A DNA stretch of 64,000 nt from Aegilops tauschii subsp. strangulata. Its lineage: Eukaryota > Streptophyta > Magnoliopsida > Poales > Poaceae. Below the pieces are notes generated by a model, which saw only the letters and a list, made by a program, of their open reading frames with translations, did no database searches and was not told the DNA's origin. Positions 57,671-64,000 of the stretch are shown here, one piece after another. The position numbers were made by a program, and so were the translations under genes. The stretch's first letter is position 1. Each line of letters opens with the position of its first letter. The DNA lies in the NCBI RefSeq assembly GCF_002575655.3, contig NC_053037.3:320939294-321003293 (forward strand), written 5' to 3'.

Positions 57671-60379
57671 ATGGCTCCTTCGATCATCGGACAACTCGAT
57701 GGCAACGATGCGATCCTGGGTGAGGATTTCCTCCCCGGACAGATCTTCGTGTTCGGCGGCTTCGTACTGTGGGCTAACTCGCTTGGCCATCTGGAGCAGA
57801 TCGATAGCTACGCCCCTGGCCATCAGGTCAGGTTTGGAAACTTGAACTATACTGCCGACATCCGTGGAGACTTGATCTTCGACGGATTCGAGCCCATGTT
57901 AGGTGCGCCGCACAATCACGACGAGCATGATTTAGCTCTGCCATCGGACTGTGTTCGGGAGATCACACCTGCAACTACTCCGACCCTCAATCCGGAACAA
58001 ATTGCGCCATCTGTAGACGGGTGGATGGACCCCGCCACGGAGGCCGCACACTCAGTGGCGATAGCGCCGAATACTGACTTCACCTCCTACGAGACCCGTG
58101 TTGCCGAACCGTTGGATTCGTCCCCGGCCACGAACTCCGAGCCGCTTGTGTCCGTGCCCATCGAATCTGATTGGGCGCCGATCATGGAGTTTACCTCCTC
58201 AGATATCTTTCAGCACTCGCCTTTTGGCGATGTGCTAAATTCATTAAGGTCTCTCTCCCTGTCAGGAGACCCTTGGCCGAATTATGTCCGGCTAGAATGG
58301 GATGCGGACGACGAAGAAATTCGTGACCCACCCACCACCCACTTAGTAGCCACTGTCGACGATTTAACCGACATGCTCGACTTCGGCTCCAAAGACATCG
58401 ACGGTATGGACGACGATGCAGGAGACGAACAAGAACCACCGCCCACAGGGCGCTGGACTGCCACCTCATCGTATGACATATACATGGTGGACACCCCCAA
58501 AGAAGGGGATGGCGATAAGACAACGGAGGATAATCCCTCCAAGAAGCAACCCAAGCACCGACGTCAGTAGCGCTGCTCTAAGTCTTGCCATAGCAAAAGC
58601 AGCGATACCGGCACAAGAGACAATAACGCTCCGGATAGTGCCGAAGACGACGATAATCCCCTCCAGCCAGATCTCGAGCGGGAGGATGAACAAGCTAGCC
58701 CTCCAGAACAGGCAGCAAACGAAGAATCAGAGGATGACAATTACATGCCTCTCTCCGAAGACGAAGTGAGCCTCGGCGACGAAGAATTTGTCGTGCCTGA
58801 GGATCCCGTCGAGCAGGAACGCTTCAAGCGCCGGCTTATAGCCACAGCAAACAGCCTGAAGAAAAAGCAACAACAGCTTCGAGCTGATCAAGATCTACTA
58901 GCGGATAGATGGACCGAAGTCCTGGCAGCCGAGGAATACGAACTCGAGCGCCCAACCAAGAGTTATCCAAAGCGCAGGTTGCTACCTCAACTCGAGGAGG
59001 AAGCATTGAAACCTACATCACCAGCGTATGATGCGGCTGATCGGCCACCTCGTGGCCGAGACAGAGAGGCATTTTAGCCCGAAGTCCAGCCCGCACCCCG
59101 CCGCCAATCAAACAAAAATACCAAGGCCCGGGGCAACACGCGGGACCTGCGAGATGTATTGGAAAACAAGGCAAAACATGCAAGATCGATCTACGGATCA
59201 CGGGGGCGCGCACCAACGCGGGACGATGACTGTCACGCCGGATACACTAAAAGCAAATCCGGCCGGGCCGAATATAGCATACAAGACTCATATGAACTGC
59301 GTCGTGATATAGCCCGGCACAGAGGCGCCGCACACCCCCTATGCTTCACCGATGAAGTAATGGATCACGAATTCCCAGAGGGTTTTAAACCCGTAAATAT
59401 TGAATCATATGATGGTACAACATACCCCGCGGTATGGATCGAGGATTTCCTCCTCCACATCCACATGGCTCGCGGTGATGATTTACATGCCATCAAGTAC
59501 CTCCCACTAAAACTCAAAGGACCAGCTCGGCATTGGCTGAATAGCTTGCCAGCAGACTCCGTTGGCAGTTGGGAGGATTTGGAAGATGCATTCCTTGACA
59601 ACTTCCAGGGCACTTATGTGCGACCACCGGATGCTGATGACTTGAGCCATATAACTCAGCAGCCAGGGGAATCGGCCAGGCAATTCTGGACCCGGTTCCT
59701 AACTAAGAAAAACCAAATTGTCGATTGTCCGGATGCAGAGGCCTTAGCGGCATTTAAGCATAACATCCGTGACGAGTGGCTCGCCCGGAACCTCGGCCAG
59801 GAGAAGCCGAAGTCTATGGCAGCCCTCACGACACTCATGACCCGCTTTTGAGCGGGCGAAGACAGCTGGCTGGCTCGCAGCAACAACACATCAAGAAGTC
59901 ATGGCACTTCAGATACAAAGGATACTAACGGCAGACCGCGTCGTTACAGACACAAGCGCCGCAACAACGGCGACAACGCCGAGGACACGGCAGTCAATGC
60001 CGGATTCAGCGGCTCTAAATCCGGTCAGTGGAAGAAACCGTTCAAAAGAAGCAATCCGGGCCCATCCAGTTTGGACCGCATACTCGATCGCTCGTGTCAA
60101 ATTCACGGCACCCCCGATAAGCCAGCCAATCACACCAACAGAGAATGCTGGGTGTTCAAGCAGGCCGGCAATTTGAATGTCGAAAACAGGGACAAGGGGC
60201 TGCATAGCGACGAGGAGGAGGAGCCCCGGCCGCCGAACACAGGAGGACAGAAGAGGTTCCCTCCACAAGTGAAAACGGTGAACATGATATACGCAACCCA
60301 CATTCCCAAGAGGGAACAGAAACATGCACTAAGGGACGTCTATGCGATGGAGTCAGTCGCCCCAAAGTTCAACCCATGA
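57671..60379 (+). pseudogene. gag pseudogene of the plus-strand Tat-type element
   Basis: A single frame from ATG 57671 (MAPSIIGQLDGNDAILGEDF) can be followed without any indel to 60379. It is interrupted by stops TAG 58568, TAG 59075, TGA 59849 and TGA 60377. The N-terminal 300 residues are acidic and unclassified. The Retrotrans_gag domain lies near 59280-59850: YDGTTYPAVWIEDFLLH, KLKGPARHWLNSLP and DLEDAFLDNFQGTY. Further on a short Cys/His stretch (CQIHGTPDKPANHTNRECW) may act as a zinc knuckle. The TGA at 60377 stands before SSCPITFD and probably replaces a Trp codon. Confidence 0.85.
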
Positions 60380-60419
60380 TCCTCTTGTCCGATCACCTTC
60401 GATCGCAGGGACCACCCCA

Positions 60420-60970
60420 CTAGTATTCGTCATGGCGGATCTGCCGCACTGGTCCTTGACCCCATCATCGATGGATTTCACCTCACTCGAGTCCTTATGG
60501 ACGGCGGCAGCAGCCTGAACCTGCTCTATCAGGATACAGTGCGCAAAATGGGTATAGACCCCTCGAGGATCAAACCCACTAAAACCACCTTTAAAGGTAT
60601 CATCCCAGGTGTGGAGGCCCATTGCACGGGCTCAATCACACTGGAAGTGGTCTTCGGATCTCCGGACAACTTCCGAAGCGAGGAGTTAATCTTCGATATC
60701 GTCCCGTTCCGTAGTGGCTATCACGCACTGCTCGGGCGAACCGAATTTTAGAGATTCAATGCGGTACCGCATTATGCATACCTCAAGATCAAAATGCCAG
60801 GACCTCGTGGGGTTATAACAGTCAATGGAAACATAGAACGCTCGCTCCGCACAGAGGAGCACACTGCGGCCCTCGCAGCTGAGGCACAAAGCAGCCTTTT
60901 AAGGCAAACCGCCAATTCGGTGATAAAGCCCCCGGACACCTTCAAGCGAGTCCGGAGTAACCTGCAATAG
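60420..60970 (+). pseudogene. Retropepsin domain of the plus-strand Tat-type element
   Basis: Continues the gag frame. LMDGGSSLNLLYQDTVRKMG (about 60494) is the aspartic-protease active-site region of this lineage. GSITLEVVFGSPDNF, LIFDIVPFRSGYHALLGR and FNAVPHYAYLKIKMPGPRG follow, interrupted by TAG at 60749, and TAG at 60968 ends the readable part. Reverse transcriptase should follow but does not. Confidence 0.8.
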
Positions 60971-62197
60971 GATCGCCTGGCACGTTCAGAGCTTGCCTAG
61001 CAATTCGGCCCCCGTCCAAGTCCCAGTCAAGCGACGAAATCTGTGCCGCGCGTACATAATTACGCACTAAAAATACCATGGGCACAGGCGGGGGCACGAC
61101 CAGGGCACATCCCACATTGTGGCTCAACCGCCCCAGGGGCTATATACCTTTATCATTTCCTCTCTTTCAGGACCTTACTCTCTGGAAGCCCTTTCCGGCA
61201 GTCTGATTGCTGGACACATTACGGGAAGGAACAACCAAGGAGGCAAGAAGCTAAGACGTACAAGGGAATCCCCAGGTGGTCTCTGATAATAATCGAAGTA
61301 CCCATTTTTAATACCCATACGCAGCTTACCCTTGGACAGGACATGTCAAATAGTCCTATTGTTTGCTTATTGCACTACTTGTATCAGTACGCTTCGACGT
61401 ATTATTTAAATAACAATACATAGCATTAGTCTATTATTGCATTACCCTTTCTTTTTCTTGTCTGTTTATTTACGACAACTTGCACCCATACATTCTGGTA
61501 CGACCAGTACGCCAGGGGCTTCAGTATACCCCATAATACGGCGTGAGAAGTTCGAACACTTTCGACAGTGCGGCACCCTGAACTTATAGCATTATATGCA
61601 TCAGCTCCGAATCATGTCTTGGGTCAATAGTTGGGTTTGCCCGGCTCCCATGTTTTGGTACCTTATGTTCCGCAATATCGGCTAAGGTAGCGCTGGGAGA
61701 ACTACTGCGATTGTGTCCCGGTTCTTCCGGACGAGCACTCAGTAGAGAAAGCCGAAAACTGACTGTCATGATAAGGCGAGAGCTGGTCGCTGTTCGAGAG
61801 GTCTCAAGTCCTTAAAGACTTTTTCCGCTTTGGGCGAGGAGTCGGCCTTGCCCGACTTAGGCGTATATAGCGCCCCAAATTCGGCCTTCCGAATACTAGG
61901 GGCTTCGCCAAAATTTAAAATTGTAGACTTCTATGGCTAAGTGAGAGTGATAAAGCCTTATAGTCCGATTGCCTAGTTCGTTGTGCTGAACACCTCCCTC
62001 GAAGGACCCAAAATTGGGATAAAGAGTGCTCAGGTTTATCCCGAACACCTCAGTACTAGTTACATGGGGGCAGAAGCCGACGACTGGCCAACTCTCAGAT
62101 TTTATAAACGGCCGCACAGAAGGTAATATTTTATATTCACAAGGGTTGCATAGCACAAATGAACTCGTTTCATATTACAAGATCGCATGAGTACATT
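60971..62197. other. Non-coding region between protease and antisense ORF
   Basis: About 1.2 kb without recognisable domains. It occupies the place of RT, RNase H and integrase. 61040-61310 still translates to short patches without motif. The A/T-rich part at 61380-61480 and the phrase CAGGGGCTTCAG near 61513 are non-coding. I read it as deletion product plus untranslated sequence of a non-autonomous subfamily. Confidence 0.6.
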
Positions 62198-64000
62198 TCA
62201 TTCGAATATTACATCCTTAGTACATTCCTCCGCCACAAGGCGAGAACCCTTCAGGACACTGTTATAATACATCTCAGGGTGGCGATGCTCCTTGCCTTCT
62301 GGCGGCCCCTCCTTCACCAGCTTCTCAGCGTCCAGCTTCACCCAGTGCACCTTTGCTCGGGCAAAAGCCCTACGCGCGCCCTCGATGCAGACGGCCCGCT
62401 TTATGACTTCAAGCCGTGGGTAGGCATTCACAAGCCGCCTCACCAGGCCGAAGTAGCTATCGGGCAGGGGATCGCCAGGCCACATCTGGACTATAAGACC
62501 CTTCATGGCCTGTTTGGCTGCCTTGTGGAGCTCGGCCACTTGCTTCAGCTGGTCTCTCAATGGCATGGGGTGTTTGGTCCCAGTATACTGAGACTAGAAC
62601 AACTTCTCCGTCGAGCTCCCCTCCTCGGCCCTGTAAAACTCCGCGGCATCTGACACACTGCAGGGCAGCTGCGAACGCTCCTGGAGAGCTCCGAACTCGG
62701 GTAAGTAAAAGGAAATTTTCTTTCACATGCTTGCTTTGCATAATGAATGCCTTACCCGCCGCTATCTTCTTAACTGCCTCAATTTCCTGGAGGGCCTTTT
62801 GGGCTTCGGCCTTGGCGTGTTGTGCGCTTTCGAGGGCCTTTGCAAGCTCGGACTCTCGCGTCTTAGAGTCAAGCTCCAAGGACTCGTGTTTCTTGACGAG
62901 AGCCTGGAGCTCTTGCTGCACCTCGCCCACCCGGGCCTCTTGTTTTTCCCACTCAATGCGCTCCTTGGCCTCCTTGTCCTCAGCCTCGGTCAGCGCCTTC
63001 TTCAGGGTCGCCACTTCGGTCGTGGCCCCTGGCAAAATTCATGACGATCCTATGATCTAAGCAACCACCCTTGTTTTTTCTTATCAACATACAGACGGGG
63101 TATAACTTAACTTTGTCCTCTTCGAGCTGCCTTTTGGCAAGGCCGAGCTCTTCCTTGGACCGCTCAAGGTCCCGCTTCAGTGCGGCGACCTCCGCAGTAC
63201 GTGCGGCAGCGGCTAGCAGTGAAGCCTGCATATGCACATAGACATATTTCGATTAGACTCCTGCGGTTATTATTTGATCCTCTATTCGGCCTTTCTTCGC
63301 AAACGCCGAACAGAGCATCAGGGGCTAGTGTCTATAAGGTAACATTCTCTTATAATCTGGTCACTTACCTCAAAGCCTGTTAGGAGGCTGGCACATGCTT
63401 CAGTCAGTCCGCTCTTGGCAGACTGAACCTTCTTGACCACCGCACTCATGATAGTGCGGTGTTCTTCGTCAATGGAAGCGCCGCGAAGCGCTTCCAGCAA
63501 GTTGTCCGATGCCTCTGGATGGACAGAGGCCACCGGCACAGGTGGCTTGCCCCTCTTAACGGGGGGTCGCCTGACAGAGTCCGGAACAACTGGAGGTTCC
63601 GGCGCAGTGTTCGGCTGGGGGCCGAATTTGGAGCCCATGGGAGTCTTGCTCCCCTTGCGCCCAGGGTCCGGAACGTCGCCTTGAGGCGCCTCCAGGACTA
63701 CCTCCCCTTGGCTCGGTGCCCTTTGAGACAACACCTCGACGTTGTCCGTAGGGAGAGGGGTGAAGGCGGTCGGAAGTGAATCGCTATTCATATCCGAGAG
63801 GTCCAAAGAACCATCCGACGAAGATACATCGATATGGGCTCGGGATGGACTGCATAATCATGTTCGGCATGATGAGAAGCAGTGCAATAAAACATACCAT
63901 GAATTACTATGGAATCCGGATACTTACGACTTCGCCAGGGGCTTGTCCCTGGGCAACCACTCGTCGTCGATGTAGGCGGCCGTCGTGGAGCAGTCCGGGA
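62198..64000 (-). pseudogene. Antisense ORF of the plus-strand Tat-type element, C-terminal part in several exons
   Basis: On the minus strand, coding blocks alternate with intron-like gaps: 64000-63928, 63849-63369, 63225-63112, 63028-62756 and 62695-62198. Donors of the form GTAAG or GTTAAG and AG acceptors fit these limits. The third and fourth blocks form a long coiled coil (EVAALKRDLERSKEELGLAK, then LKKALTEAEDKEAKERIE). The last block carries LRDQLKQVAELHKAAKQAMK, WPGDPLPDSYFGLVRRL and EGARRAFARAKVHWVKLDAE, then GKEHRHPEMYY and the end DVIFE. That block has an in-frame TAG at 62596-62594 where Trp is expected, and not all splice phases agree, so I call it a pseudogene. It is the same type of protein as at 55830 but its C-terminal part. 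Confidence 0.7.

Larger units (their letters stand above)
57154..64000 (+). mobile_element. Tat-type gypsy element, plus orientation, 5' LTR to window edge
   Basis: The 5' LTR (57154-57623) is followed by a primer-site sequence, a gag-protease frame (57671-60970), about 1.2 kb of non-coding sequence and an antisense ORF (62198 to beyond 64000). The RT, RNase H and integrase region is missing between the protease and the antisense ORF, so this copy is non-autonomous. The 3' LTR lies outside the window. It appears inserted in the antisense ORF of the minus-strand copy. The base block before it is gccgc. Confidence 0.85.

Overview
The window looks like intergenic DNA from a large cereal genome of the tribe Triticeae (wheat, Aegilops, barley or rye). 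The evidence is direct: LTR termini beginning TGATACGTCC, TGATACGTCTCC, TGTTGGAAAT and TGTCGGTGTC, a Stowaway MITE with CTCCCTCCGTCC ends, and gypsy and copia elements nested inside each other. Almost every base that can be assigned belongs to transposable elements. Family names such as Angela, WHAM or Sabrina come from memory of these termini, not from a search.

Layout. 1-3760 is the 3' part of an Athila-type gypsy element (+). 3960-8760 is a badly decayed Tat-type gypsy element (-) that still shows gag, protease, RT, RNase H and integrase signatures. 8862-11400 holds a 79-bp tandem duplication, a LINE scrap, a foldback MITE, a hAT MITE with perfect 8-bp target-site duplications (TSDs) and unassigned low-copy-looking sequence. 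11401-14795 is a truncated copia LTR followed by a CACTA-like element. 14907-24703 is a non-autonomous Athila-type element with two LTRs, a gag with in-frame stops and a retropepsin remnant. It carries a nested Angela-type solo LTR (20985-22712, TSD agact) and is followed by a second primer-binding site, so the structure is LTR-internal-LTR-internal. 24794-25053 is a Stowaway MITE. 25714-28835 is a copia solo LTR with another solo LTR inside it.

29091-39814 is the best-preserved element: a complete chromovirus-type gypsy retrotransposon on the minus strand. Its LTRs are nearly identical, its TSD is agaag, it has a tRNA-iMet primer site and a polypurine tract, and gag-pol is almost intact with a chromodomain. 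Two lesions stand out: a frameshift near the gag start and Glu-to-Gly at the integrase catalytic position. An extra ORF with a coiled coil precedes gag.

40683-42020 is a long-TIR DNA transposon with probable 7-bp TSDs. 42308-45206 fits a non-autonomous Helitron with TC start, hairpin and CTAG end. 45707-46048 is the one open frame that might be a host gene, a 113-aa protein of unknown function. 46275-47081 is a LINE 3' end. 47170-48675 is a decayed DNA transposon. 49640-54600 is AT-rich degenerate tandem repeat DNA with a long (CA)n(TA)n tract.

54818-64000 contains two Tat-type gypsy elements in opposite orientation, the second apparently inserted into the first. Each carries part of a spliced ORF antisense to its own element, a PF04195-like 'putative gypsy-type transposon' protein. 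The sense gag-protease frame of the second element runs 3.3 kb without a frameshift but with six stops. I found no tRNA, rRNA, CRISPR or operon structures. The biology is layered transposition, LTR-LTR recombination producing solo LTRs, and mutational decay.
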